Assembly (NCBI GenBank): GCA_963793095.1
Contig: CAWBYY010000002.1
Coordinates: 992,001-1,056,000 of the forward strand
Length of the DNA: 64,000 bases
Direction: 5' to 3'
Source: CAVWDI01 sp963793095
GTDB lineage: Bacteria; Chloroflexota; Anaerolineae; Anaerolineales; UBA4823
In this document: positions 1-7,763 of the stretch, in pieces
Position numbering within the stretch: position 1 is the stretch's first letter
Layout: each line of letters starts with the position of its first letter
Made by a program: the position numbers and the translations under genes
The notes under the pieces: model-generated
Database searches by the model: none
What the model was told of the DNA's origin: nothing
The model's input: only the letters and a program-made list of their open reading frames with translations

Positions 1-1
1 T

Positions 2-1141
2 ACCTTTGCTCTTCTGGGCCTTGTTGGCGCCCTCGCGGCGATGATCGCCGATGAATTTGGATCCCCTTTCGCCTTCCTTGGTGTATTTATGCTGATCGGT
101 TTATTATCCGCGATCGCATATTTCATCGACGCCTGGCGCGGCCATGTCGGTCTGACCACCGAAGTCGCGATTCTGATCACCGTGCTGATCGGTGTCCTGT
201 GTTACTGGAATTACCTGACCCTGGCGGCTGCCCTGGGGATTACAACCACAGTCCTCCTGTCTGTCAAGATTGAGACCGACCGCCTGGTAAAAGCGCTTAC
301 TCGGGAGGATATCTTCGCCGCTCTGCAGTTCGCGGTTATAAGCTTGGTGATTCTGCCTGTCCTGCCAAAAGAGAACAACCTGCCGCCTCCCTTCGACGTG
401 CTGAGCCCATTCAGGATCTGGTTGATGGTGGTGTTCATTTCTGGGATAAATTTCGCCGGCTACCTGGCCATCAAGATAGCCGGGCCTGAGCGCGGCATCG
501 GCATAACCGGTCTTCTCGGAGGGCTTGTGTCCAGCACTGGGGTAACTTTCGGGTTCTCCGAACGCAGCAATCGTGAACCTTTTCTGGCAAAACCTTTCAC
601 GCTGGCGATTATGATTGCTTGGACGGTCATGTTCGCAAGGGTGCTAATTGAGGTAGGGGTGCTCAACCCTGTGCTTCTCTCCTTGGTCTGGCCGCCGATA
701 GCAGCAGCCGGGGGGGTGGGGTTGTTGTACTGTATTTTCCTTTACTTTAGCCAGAGGACAACCGAAAAGGACACCCAGGAATTTTCTAATCCTTTCGACC
801 TTGTCTCAGCGATTAAATTCGGGCTGTTGTATGCTGTTATCCTGGTCGTCGCCCGGACAGCCCAGTTGTATTTCGGGGATACCGGAGTCTACATCTCCAG
901 TTTGCTGTCAGGTCTTGCGGATGTGGATGCGATCACAATCTCACTTGCCCAGTTGAGTGAAGAAGGCACAATCTCAACGACAGTCGCCGCCCAGTCGATA
1001 GTCATCGCGACAATTGCCAACACCATCGCCAAAGGCGCTGTCGTGATTATTGGAGGCGCAGCCCTGCTTAAAAGGAACCTGGTGCCCGGTATGATACTTG
1101 TGATCGCTGCCACCCTCATTGTATCCCTCCTGGTAATATAA
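2..1141 (+). CDS. MgtC/SapB-DUF4010 family membrane protein, 5' end outside window
   Basis: A polytopic membrane protein whose frame is open from the first bases of the window, so the start lies upstream. An ATG at 41 is internal: the residues before it (TFALLGLVGALAA) already match the conserved MgtC/SapB glycine-rich helix. What follows is about ten hydrophobic segments typical of the C-terminal DUF4010 half, including the conserved GLLGGLVSSTGVTFGFSERS stretch near residue 165 and a DVDAITISLAQL stretch near 290. MgtC-like proteins sit in the inner membrane. Their transported ligand is not established, and magnesium homeostasis is known only for some members. Full family members are roughly 410-430 aa, so perhaps 40-50 residues are missing. 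It reads intact to its TAA stop. No operon partner is visible, because the next sequence is a decayed CPBP gene. Confidence 0.8.
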   Translation, partial: TFALLGLVGALAAMIADEFGSPFAFLGVFMLIGLLSAIAYFIDAWRGHVGLTTEVAILITVLIGVLCYWNYLTLAAALGITTTVLLSVKIETDRLVKALTREDIFAALQFAVISLVILPVLPKENNLPPPFDVLSPFRIWLMVVFISGINFAGYLAIKIAGPERGIGITGLLGGLVSSTGVTFGFSERSNREPFLAKPFTLAIMIAWTVMFARVLIEVGVLNPVLLSLVWPPIAAAGGVGLLYCIFLYFSQRTTEKDTQEFSNPFDLVSAIKFGLLYAVILVVARTAQLYFGDTGVYISSLLSGLADVDAITISLAQLSEEGTISTTVAAQSIVIATIANTIAKGAVVIIGGAALLKRNLVPGMILVIAATLIVSLLVI

Positions 1142-1142
1142 C

Positions 1143-1583
1143 CCTGTTCGATCTCACAAATCCCTCGCTGCCTTCTTTCTTCTCGCCTTCGCCTTCTCCT
1201 GGTCGATCGCCATCCCGCTCGCCCTCGCCCATCAGGGCCTAATCCCTCCCCTCCTGCCTCCCTGGGCTCATTACCTGGCAGCCTGCGGTCCCCTGCTTTC
1301 AGCCTTTATCGTCACCCGTTTCACTCAAGGCTCTTTGGGAAAGAAAGACCTCCTCCGCCGGATGTTCTTCTGGCGGGTCTGCCCTAAGTGGTGGCTGGTC
1401 GCCTTCTCCCCTCCCCTGGTCGGACTCCTGCTCAACTTTATTCTCAACCGCCTCTCCGGCGCTGGTTTATCCATCTCCGGTTTAGGGTCGGATCAACTAC
1501 CTCCCCCCGCTCGTGAAGCATATCCTGAACCCAGGAGGGCGCTCGCGGAAAAAGCGCGGCTGTCTCAACTGTTGTCATCCTGA
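1143..1583 (+). pseudogene. CPBP (CAAX protease-like) gene, N-terminal fragment
   Basis: The frame opens straight after the MgtC-like gene with no usable start codon. It encodes SHKSLAAFFLLAFAFSW followed by a proline-rich loop, a second helix (AACGPLLSAFIVTRF) and the KKDLLRRMFFWRVCPKWWL segment. This is the typical N-terminal arrangement of CPBP intramembrane metalloproteases (type II CAAX endopeptidase/Rce1 relatives). Homology-like sequence fades near 1500, where the reading appears to slip one frame (YLPPLV in the neighbouring frame). It then runs into unrelated sequence containing a TGTCATCCTGAACGAAGTGA motif. The catalytic EExxxR segment is absent. The missing C-terminus appears at 5391-5609 in the same orientation, so this is one half of a torn gene. 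The assignment rests on pattern only. Confidence 0.55.
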
Positions 1584-1628
1584 ACGAAGTGAAGGATCTA
1601 AAAATCTAATTTAATATCCAAATTCTTA

Positions 1629-1881
1629 GTGCTCTTTGTGTCTTAGTGGTTCAAATTAAACCTAATCCCCAATCCCAAATCTCCAACCCCCAATCCCCCA
1701 TCATCTCCTCTCGATATACTCCACTCCTTCAAAACCCGAAAAATCCTTATCCTGCGTCCAGAGTGTAGCTTGGTTCGCTCTCGCGGTCGCCAGTATAACG
1801 CTGTCTGCCATGGCCAGCTTATTTTCAACTGATATAACGGCCGCATTGATCGCAATTTCCACGGTTAATTCTTCAACCTTC
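1629..1881. repeat. Direct repeat copy A (partial vapC duplication)
   Basis: About 250 bp here are nearly identical to 4684-4909, in the same orientation. Both copies start with GTGCTCTTTGTGTCTTAGTG, pass through a short CAATCCCC-rich stretch that differs in length, and then share about 190 bp coding (minus strand) for the C-terminus of a PIN-domain toxin. Only one substitution is evident in the coding part. Copy A stops abruptly at 1881, exactly where the FGE-fold gene's stop codon lies. Copy B continues into a complete vapC, so A is the derived copy. Confidence 0.85.
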
Positions 1882-1883
1882 AT
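1701..1883 (-). pseudogene. Truncated PIN-domain (VapC-like) fragment
   Basis: Encodes only the last ~60 residues of the PIN toxin found complete at 4729-5103, including AMADSVILATARANQATLWT and the DKDF segment. The first half of the PIN fold, with its N-terminal acidic residues (MNILDSSGW), is missing. A chance ATG at the duplication junction (1881-1883) overlaps the stop of the FGE-fold gene, so translation is conceivable, but the nuclease active site would be incomplete. It differs from the parent by one residue (Thr for Ala). There is no antitoxin partner next to it. It is best read as a by-product of a segmental duplication. Confidence 0.8.
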
Positions 1884-2977
1884 TGAGCACATCGAAAACC
1901 TAACCTCGGCGTATCATAAGAATGAGAGGCGTTTCTAGCCGAGCAACGGCTTTCGTGGAGCATCCAGCTCTCATGTCCAGCGCGGTCATGCCAGGCGCTG
2001 CCGCGAACGGAGTGCTGCCAGGGTGGGTCTAAACCGACCGGATTTTCTACCGGCATCTCTGAGTAGAAATTCGGGTTGTACCAATCGGCAATCCATTCGG
2101 AGGCATTGCCTATCATATCGAGCACTCCGTATAAGGATGCGCCATCCAAATAACTTCCTACAGGCCGGAGTCCAAGAATTTGTTCGCTTGTTCCGGGAGT
2201 AAGTACAAATTCCCATCCGTCTTCGTAATGATATGGCCATTGATTAGCCTGGTTGATTCCAATGTTTGCCTTTTCGTCATCCCATTCATCCCCCCAGGGA
2301 TAAATGTTGCTGTCTGGACCTCTGCATGCCTTTTCCCACTCTGCCTCTGTAGGTAGTCGCTTGCCAACCCACTCGCAATAGGCATTGGCATCTTCCCAGC
2401 CGACTCCAACTACTGGATAATCGGCCTGTCCAGGGGGATAATTTGTGCCGGACCAATAATGTGGAGTTCGGTATCCCATTTCAAGTACAAAACGTTGGTA
2501 TTGAATATTCGTGACCTCGTACCGGTCGATCTCGAAGGTATCCAAATAAATCTCTCGCTGGGGACGCTCATCGGCATCGTTGTTATCTTCACCCATGATA
2601 AATTTTCCAGAAGGGATCACGACTGTACTGTGATTTAAGGCTTCTGTTGCGATATCGAGATCACCTGATGTTACCAGCCATTGTATGATCTTTATTTCCT
2701 TCTCTATTGTCAGCTCTTTTTGCTGATATTGAATGGCATTTCGGGCGGCTTCGGACAGCCTGGTAGCAACATCTTGATATTGACAATTCTGTTTGCATAA
2801 TGCATCAAAGTGGTTGAACGCCTTTTGCCAGTCATTGTTTTTGGCAGCCGCAGCTCCCAACGCATATAAGCTCCCTAAATTCTTCCCTTGTATTTTACTC
2901 ACACCCAAAACAGCCAGAATTGCCAGAATGGTGATTGTGATGATTAACATCAATAGCCGTGGTATGTTTAATTTCAT
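1880..2977 (-). CDS. Membrane-anchored FGE/SUMF1-fold protein
   Basis: 365 aa starting at an ATG preceded by GAGGT seven bases upstream. A longer upstream frame lacks a comparable ribosome site. Residues ~5-25 (LLMLIITITILAILAVLGV) form a signal anchor. Residues ~30-115 are a helical repeat-like spacer with a CKQNCQYQ pair. From ~120 the FGE-sulfatase domain runs to the end: GKFIMGEDNNDADERPQ, then EVTNIQYQRFV, KRLPTEAEWEKACRG, GNASEWIADW, RLGFRC. Genuine formylglycine-generating enzymes carry a reactive cysteine pair near the C-terminus. Here that region reads VRGSAWHDRAGHESWM, so sulfatase activation is unlikely. An extracytoplasmic binding or modifying role is the more cautious reading. 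The stop coincides with the edge of repeat copy A. The 3' end may therefore have been set by that rearrangement, although the domain looks complete. Confidence 0.8.
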   Translation of the reverse strand: MKLNIPRLLMLIITITILAILAVLGVSKIQGKNLGSLYALGAAAAKNNDWQKAFNHFDALCKQNCQYQDVATRLSEAARNAIQYQQKELTIEKEIKIIQWLVTSGDLDIATEALNHSTVVIPSGKFIMGEDNNDADERPQREIYLDTFEIDRYEVTNIQYQRFVLEMGYRTPHYWSGTNYPPGQADYPVVGVGWEDANAYCEWVGKRLPTEAEWEKACRGPDSNIYPWGDEWDDEKANIGINQANQWPYHYEDGWEFVLTPGTSEQILGLRPVGSYLDGASLYGVLDMIGNASEWIADWYNPNFYSEMPVENPVGLDPPWQHSVRGSAWHDRAGHESWMLHESRCSARNASHSYDTPRLGFRCAQ

Positions 2978-3025
2978 AATATACCTCGCAATTATTGCAC
3001 CGTAACTCATCGAGAGCAATTGTTA

Positions 3026-3520
3026 TTAGATGAAAGCCAGGTATGGCTTGTAAGGATTCTCATAATTGGGCAGCGCGATCGTGTAGTTTCCTTGCAGTAC
3101 TTTCATAGCAAGCCAATAACAAAATTCGTCCACAATTCCTTCGGCAGCTTTCAGTGCTTCCAATGAAAAAAATTCAGCCCGATCGGTCTCGAAATGATCT
3201 GGGGCCGGTTCTCCGCTTACGTGATGACAGAGAAAAAGAATATATAGCCGCGGAGAGCCTGTCTCAGGATCACAATGATTTTGAATTCCCAACAATCCAT
3301 CAATTTCTGCCTCTATACCGGCTTCTTCTCTCGTTTCTCGTAGAGCTGCGATATGAGGTGGATCTATCCCACCGCTCGAACCCGGTGTGTATGCAAATCC
3401 CCATGGGATGCTCCATTTACCGACAAGTTTTCCATAAGTTTGCCGGACGAGAAGCACTTTCTCACCTCTTAATACAATAGCGCCTACACACACAACTATC
3501 TTGGGAGGAAATTCGTCCAT
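3026..3520 (-). CDS. Nudix hydrolase
   Basis: 164 aa, a usual length for a single-domain Nudix enzyme that cleaves nucleoside-diphosphate-linked substrates in the cytoplasm. The Nudix box lies at residues ~48-70: a glycine, then an Asp where the first Glu of GX5E is normal, then RETREEAGI giving the metal-binding REuxEExGu core. The conservative E-to-D change is odd but does not remove the core glutamates. A beta-strand VVCVGAIVLRGEKVLLVRQ precedes the box as expected. The substrate cannot be predicted. It lies 48 bp upstream of the FGE-fold gene and 4 bp downstream of the small membrane protein, all on the minus strand, so the three may be co-transcribed. Confidence 0.85.
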   Translation of the reverse strand: MDEFPPKIVVCVGAIVLRGEKVLLVRQTYGKLVGKWSIPWGFAYTPGSSGGIDPPHIAALRETREEAGIEAEIDGLLGIQNHCDPETGSPRLYILFLCHHVSGEPAPDHFETDRAEFFSLEALKAAEGIVDEFCYWLAMKVLQGNYTIALPNYENPYKPYLAFI

Positions 3521-3524
3521 TTAT

Positions 3525-3848
3525 CTAATCCATCTTTTCAGAGTTATTCAATGTGTGCCTTAATTCCTGACGAAAGTATTTCTTACGTGTCAAGAAACCA
3601 GAAGCCAACAAAACAACACCGAGTATTGCGGAAAGAACAGCAACGCCCAGCTTATTTCCCCATCCGCTAATCGATATTAAAAATCCAGCAAGCACACAGA
3701 AAATACCTAAAAGATAAAACTTTACCCAACCGGTTTGGAAGCCTACCATAACGAAGATGAATATAAAAATCAAGCCACCTAAAGCAGGCATCCAACTATA
3801 ACTTGAGGTAAGAGTTCCAGAAAAGTAGATTAGAAATGTTTTTGTCAA
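3525..3848 (-). CDS. Small hypothetical membrane protein
   Basis: 107 aa with three hydrophobic segments: LGGLIFIFIFVMVGF, FYLLGIFCVLAGFLISI and LGVAVLSAILGVVLLASGF. It ends in a basic tail (RKKYFRQELRH). The family was not recognised. The possible start is a TTG at 3848 that abuts the terminal repeats of an IS21 remnant, so the native N-terminus and promoter may have been removed by that insertion. It lies 4 bp from the Nudix start, which suggests co-transcription. No function can be assigned. Confidence 0.5.
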   Translation of the reverse strand: MTKTFLIYFSGTLTSSYSWMPALGGLIFIFIFVMVGFQTGWVKFYLLGIFCVLAGFLISISGWGNKLGVAVLSAILGVVLLASGFLTRKKYFRQELRHTLNNSEKMD

Positions 3849-4164
3849 TTGAAAAACCTACCACTTTAACATTAGAAAACCGACCGATTGCACGAATTCA
3901 AGGTAAATTTTAACACTGAATAACCGTCCATTTTAATAACGAAAAACCTACCACCATAAACGTCATATGTCCTTTCCACCTTGCTAGACTACTCATCATT
4001 CTAGTCCTGTATGCGCTGTCTGAAGCGAAAGGACTCGCCCATCAATTCAATGATATGAGCGTGATGGGTTAGTCGATCCAGGAGAGCAGCTGTTAGTTTT
4101 TCATCACCAAAGACCTGTATCCAGTCGGCGAATTTGAGATTGGTAGTGATAATGAATGGCAGCC
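3843..4164 (-). mobile_element. IS21-family remnant (terminal repeats plus istB 3' end)
   Basis: The 3843-3960 stretch contains several related short motifs (GAAAAACCTACCAC twice, AGAAAACCGACC, GAATAACCGTCC). This resembles the multiple transposase-binding repeats at IS21 ends. They are followed by the 3' end of istB on the minus strand. The element stops abruptly at ~4164, where an EEP gene fragment of opposite strand begins. istA and most of istB are absent. The arrangement indicates an insertion followed by deletion. Confidence 0.7.
4001..4164 (-). pseudogene. istB: istB (IS21 helper ATPase) C-terminal fragment
   Basis: Read on the minus strand this encodes LPFIITTNLKFADWIQVFG, then DEKLTAALLDRLTHHAHII, ELMGESFRFRQRIQD and a TAG stop. 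It matches the C-terminal AAA+ sensor region of IstB, including the TTNL sensor-1 strand and the LLDRLTH arginine segment. The Walker A and B motifs are missing. IstB normally assists the IstA transposase in target capture. This remnant is non-functional. Confidence 0.8.
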
Positions 4165-4659
4165 GTCCGCACCCCTTCCGGCTTGCTGGTTCACGTGCTC
4201 ATCAATCATTTTAAATCCCAGTCCGGGGGTGGTGATGAAAAGCGCCGCCGCTAGGCTGTCGAAGTCCGCCGGATTGTGGATGGTCTCGTCAGCCAGGGTC
4301 AGCATGTTATTGTGCTGGGCGACCTAAACGAAGGCCCCGCCGTCTCTGACGTCCCTGCGCCCAACCTTGTCCCCCTGTACGATAATAACAGCCCCCTGGT
4401 GGATTGCTTCACCCAGCCTGCCTTCCAGGTCGGAAACCGGGTCGGCACCTTCGACTCCTGCGGGATCAGCAACCGCTTCGATTACATCTTCTTCTCCCAG
4501 AGCCTCTCTCCTGTTTTTACTGGTGGCGGGGTCTTCCGCAAGGGGTTGTGGGGCTCCCGTGTAACTCGCCCCACCGCCTGGGAAACCTATCCCGAGATCA
4601 CCCGCTCCTCCCATCAGGCTTCCGACCACGCCCTGCTCTACATCGACCTGGATATCTAA
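4165..4659 (+). pseudogene. Endonuclease/exonuclease/phosphatase (EEP) family, C-terminal fragment with nonsense codon
   Basis: The frame from 4168 encodes LLVHVLINHFKSQSGGGDEK, RRR, then a TAG at 4252-4254 where family members have a glutamine. It continues VEVRRIVDGLVSQGQHVIVL, GDLNEGP, SNRFDYIFFS and QASDHALLYIDLDI before TAA. The NHFKS, GDLNE, FDYI and SDHALL motifs are the later catalytic motifs of the EEP (DNase I-like) fold. Some family members are secreted. The first half of the protein is missing, cut at the IS21 remnant. A GTG at 4276 could restart translation after the stop codon, but the product would lack key residues. CAG to TAG is a single transition. Confidence 0.75.
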
Positions 4660-4683
4660 CCCCTTACCCAGTATACAACCTTT

Positions 4684-4909
4684 GTGCTCTTTGTGTCTTA
4701 GTGGTTCAAAAAACCCCCAATCCCCCCATCATCTCCTCTCGATATACTCCACTCCTTCAAAACCCGAAAAATCCTTATCCTGCGTCCAGAGTGTAGCTTG
4801 GTTCGCTCTCGCGGTCGCCAGTATAACGCTGTCTGCCATGGCCAGCTTATTTTCAACTGATATAACGGCCGCATTGATCGCAATTTCCGCGGTTAATTCT
4901 TCAACCTTC
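4684..4909. repeat. Direct repeat copy B (source copy, within vapC)
   Basis: Partner of copy A at 1629-1881. It starts with the same GTGCTCTTTGTGTCTTAGTG sequence, has a shorter CCCCAATCCCCCC stretch, and then continues into the full vapC gene without a break. Identity ends at 4909, inside vapC. Confidence 0.85.
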
Positions 4910-5103
4910 CCGAGCGACATCACCCCGCTCACTTTAAGAGCCTCCTCGGCCCCCCTTTGGGAATAAACTCGTTTAAAAACCTCGTACAGGCATATCGTTG
5001 GAACAAGCAGATGGTCCGTGTCCTTTATCACAGTTGCGAATGTGCCCGCGTTTTCATCTCCGCTGAAAAATGAAAGCCAGCCCGAAGAATCGAGGATGTT
5101 CAT
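4729..5103 (-). CDS. vapC: VapC-like PIN-domain toxin
   Basis: 124 aa, normal for VapC ribonucleases that cleave specific RNAs when released from their antitoxin. PIN acidic residues are visible: Asp5 in MNILDSSGW, Glu in TICLYEVFK (~41), Asp in AMADSVILATAR (~90) and DKDF (~108). The ATG overlaps the last codons of the vapB-like gene by four bases (ATGA type), the standard antitoxin-first coupled arrangement. The 3' half was copied to 1701-1883. The pair sits inside a scrap region bounded by the halves of a torn CPBP gene, which fits toxin-antitoxin cassettes as mobile cargo. Confidence 0.88.
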   Translation of the reverse strand: MNILDSSGWLSFFSGDENAGTFATVIKDTDHLLVPTICLYEVFKRVYSQRGAEEALKVSGVMSLGKVEELTAEIAINAAVISVENKLAMADSVILATARANQATLWTQDKDFSGFEGVEYIERR

Positions 5104-5312
5104 AATTCCCGGTCTTCCTTCTCCCGCTTGGGATCCGTATTGATGCCCTTCAGCATCCCTTCCGCTTCCTCAATGGGTGGCACGACCACAACCCGCAGCG
5201 TTTCCTTGTATGGGATGAAGGTGATTTTTTGACCGGGTTTGAGATTGAACTGCTCTCTGATCAGGCGCGGGATCACTACCTGGTATTTGGAGGAAATCCT
5301 GACTGTGTTCAC
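5100..5312 (-). CDS. vapB: VapB-like AbrB/SpoVT antitoxin
   Basis: 70 aa. The N-terminal AbrB/MazE swapped-hairpin domain is clear: VRISSKYQVVIPRLIREQF followed by LKPGQKITFI. An acidic C-terminal tail (EEAEGMLKGINTDPKREKED) is the usual toxin-binding segment. It should neutralise the adjacent VapC and autorepress the operon. The start ATG lies at 5310-5312, and AAAGGAGT sits upstream on the minus strand. The operon promoter should be in the AT-rich 5313-5365 stretch, although no clear -35/-10 pair was singled out. Confidence 0.88.
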   Translation of the reverse strand: MNTVRISSKYQVVIPRLIREQFNLKPGQKITFIPYKETLRVVVVPPIEEAEGMLKGINTDPKREKEDREL

Positions 5313-5390
5313 GCTTTACTCCTTTTTATCGATCATAATATGTAAAACAATTTTATCACACACCTTTCCAATTCCCAATTCGCAATCCCC

Positions 5391-5609
5391 AATCCCGCCT
5401 TCGCCCCCGGTTGGCTTGCCGGGCTCTTCGCCGGCGCAGTCCTACTCGCCTGGCTCTACAACCGAGCCTCTAAAGGCATCTTGATGGTCTCCATCTGGCA
5501 CACAAGCTTCAACTTTATGGCTGCCTCCACCGCTGATACCGGTCTGCTCCCCGCCCTTCTCAGCCTGGTTGTCATCTTCTGGGCTGTCCTTGTGGTGATA
5601 CGAACTTAA
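5391..5609 (+). pseudogene. CPBP (CAAX protease-like) gene, C-terminal fragment
   Basis: Reads AFAPGWLAGLFAGAVLLAWL, YNRASKGILM, IWHTSFNFMA and a last hydrophobic helix LLPALLSLVVIFWAVLVVI before TAA at 5607-5609. The WLYNR, then I(W)H.sFNf signature is the third and fourth motif region of CPBP proteases, with His and Asn as metal or active-site residues. There is no start, and the EExxxR motif is missing. The upstream edge abuts an AATTCCCAATTCGCAATCCC repeat. Together with 1143-1583 this looks like the two ends of one gene separated by about 3.8 kb of inserted material. Confidence 0.65.
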
Positions 5610-5862
5610 ACAAGAACATCTAATGTAATTGTAAAATGGTTTAATCTTCAAAAAATTTCTATAAATTTTTTCAGATTTAATACATTAACTGGGATTTTCA
5701 ACACAATTTTTTCACAGGAGTTTTACGGTGGAAAGTAAATATTTCTTTTTCATATTTATAAATTAATGACCGTACTATAGTCTTTGTTGAATAATTCACA
5801 TATAATTTCTACCAAAAGTTAATAGTGTCTTCCCTTATATTCCTTTCCAAGGTTTTAAAATT

Positions 5863-6153
5863 ATGGATGATCGTTTTTTCAAGCAACCAATTCTAAACTC
5901 TCCATACGAGTATCCAAAAAGACATTGGGAACTTGATGAAGATGGACAACCTAATCAGCAGATATTAGATCGGTGTCGAAGCGCAGAGTTCATTACACCA
6001 ATACCCAAGCCAAGAAAACGAAAAAAATATAGCAAACAAATTGTGATGGTGTTGGATGAAGGAATGGGGCTTTCCTTTGCTGAACAACAGTATGACCTAA
6101 CTGGAAATATCAACGATGTAAGAAGTTATGTTGATGATTGGCGACGGCCGTAA
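5863..6153 (+). pseudogene. Type III-like restriction endonuclease (BPTD_3080 type), N-terminal stump
   Basis: 97 codons beginning with ATG: QPILNSPYEYPKRHWELDED, then TPIPKPRKRKK and an LTGNINDVRSYVDDWRRP end before TAA. The 'npiLNSPyeeP.rHw.fde.G' opening and the 'IN.vR..vd.WR' close are characteristic of the N-terminus of large (about 1000 aa) superfamily II helicase/restriction subunits of the BPTD_3080 type. The helicase and nuclease parts are absent downstream. The stump shares the AT-rich composition of the following island, so it probably arrived with it. A separate small gene cannot be excluded. Confidence 0.6.
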
Positions 6154-6556
6154 TTGGGCATATTTTGAGTCTTTCTTTGGAGGTAGAAGCGGGAGTATGC
6201 GTAGAAGAACCAGAAAGACTTTCTAAAGGATTTGTGAATTGAGAATTGATGCATTTCATTTCAAACGGCCTATTGAAGACTATGATATAAATTTTCTGAA
6301 CAGTAAAAGAGATTGGTTACAAAGAAGAGCACATAACTATGAGGGTGAGCAGCAATGAGGAATGATTGTTGATGAAATGGAATTACATTCAACTGTTGAA
6401 GTGGGGGGAAATTAACATCCGTTACCTAAGAGCTGTTCATAAATTTCCGCACTTGAAATAACCCATCCATGGCAAAATATTCAATGCTTAGAAGTGGCTT
6501 TATTTGGAATATCAGTATTTCAGAAGATTTGGCTAGAATCAATACAGGAGTTTAAA
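6154..6556. other. Gap with decayed coding-like sequence
   Basis: About 400 AT-rich bases between the restriction stump and TcmP. Short open stretches such as RIDAFHFKRPIEDYDINFLN suggest former coding sequence, but no family was recognised and no frame is maintained. No promoter or repeat could be singled out. Confidence 0.4.
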
Positions 6557-7653
6557 ATGTATTCATCCAATGAGCAATATTGGTCTGATTATGATGGATT
6601 ACAACACGCTAAACATAAATTATTGATCAATTACCTTGGAGGCTGGTTTCCGATTCTATCTAAATGGCAAGGAAAAGTTTTATATATTGACTGCCATGCT
6701 GGACGTGGAAAACACAACACTGGCCACGAAGGATCTCCAATATTAGCTCTGCAATTATTATTGAATCATAATTCAAAAAGTAGAATCCTCTCTTCAACCG
6801 AGGTGCACTATTTCTTTTTTGAAAATGATGAAGAAAATTATTTAATTTTATGCGAGCAATTAAAATCTTTAGGAGACTTACATCAGAATATTCATGTTCA
6901 TGTGTTCCGAACTGATTATGAAGAAAAATTACGTAGAGTCATAGATAGATTGAGATTGAGAGGGCAGAAATATGGCACCATCGTTTGCTTTTGTGGATCC
7001 TTTTGGGTTTACTTTGTCAATGGCTCTAATGAACGATCTACTAAAATTTCCACGGTGTGAGTTATTAATCAATTTTATGTACCGTTATGTTGATATGGCA
7101 ATTCGACAACCTACACAGTCTTCAAATATGGATAATTTATTTGGTTGTGAAGAATGGAGGGGTTTAGCCGATATGGAAGATTCAAGAAAACGATCTCAAT
7201 CAATAATTGATTTATTCTCTCAACAACTTAAATCACAATTTGTTTCTCAAATGTACATGAGAGGTGAAAATAATGCTCTAAAGTATGTTTTATTCCATGC
7301 AACAAATCATGAAAAAGGACGAAAATTAATGAAGCGTGCAATGTGGAGTGTAACTCCTGATGGCAGTTTTTCAGCAAATGAGCGTGATTCACCTAATCAA
7401 CCAGTGTTGTTAGTACCTGAACCATATTTAAACCCATTGGAGGTATTTGTTATGGGACAAATTTGCTGGAAGGAGGGTAAGTACTGAAGAACTATATACA
7501 TGGTTGCTAGGTGAGGTGTATTTGGAAGCACATTTACATAGTGTTTTAAGGGAATATAGAAGAAGAAATGTTGTAGAAGTTACAGATTATGAAGGTAGAT
7601 TTGCTTTTGGTAAAAATCCAATGTTTGAATTTTCACAAGAAAGACCATTATAG
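6557..7653 (+). CDS. tcmP: Three-Cys-motif partner protein TcmP, two frameshifts
   Basis: The product is spread over three frames that join into one ~365 aa protein. Frame 1 from ATG 6557 (GGAG upstream) has HAKHKLLINYLGGWFPIL and VLYIDCHAGRGKH. A shift near 6970 leads to APSFAFVDPFGFTLSMALM and the middle section. A second shift near 7478 leads to VSTEELYTWLLGEVYLEAHL and the C-terminal winged-helix-like end. The 'iDtfAGpG' and 'fvDPfG' motifs are those of TcmP, a methyltransferase-like family. It is named for co-occurrence with the three-Cys (Gp37/Gp68) protein, which indeed follows 110 bp downstream. The frameshifts may be real decay or sequencing indels. The protein sequence on either side is well preserved. 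Confidence 0.75.
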
Positions 7654-7763
7654 AAAGTGGTAGTTATTAATTTCATCGAGTATATATTCCATATTGACAT
7701 AAATTTAATCTTGTTGTAAAAAGTACATACGTTCTATTTATTATACTTCGACCGAATAAAGTT

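Noticed and set aside
1572..1600. TGTCATCCTGAACGAAGTGA motif as a regulatory site
   Set aside because: This kind of sequence is a dispersed intergenic word in many bacterial genomes. Nothing here ties it to regulation.
4252..4254. In-frame TAG in the EEP gene as possible recoding (pyrrolysine or suppressed stop)
   Set aside because: The gene is truncated at its 5' side by IS21 sequence and no recoding signal is seen. Simple nonsense decay is sufficient.
5648..5672. AT-only inverted repeat AAAAAATTT / AAATTTTTT as a terminator
   Set aside because: No GC pairs in the stem. In such AT-rich sequence it is likely by chance.
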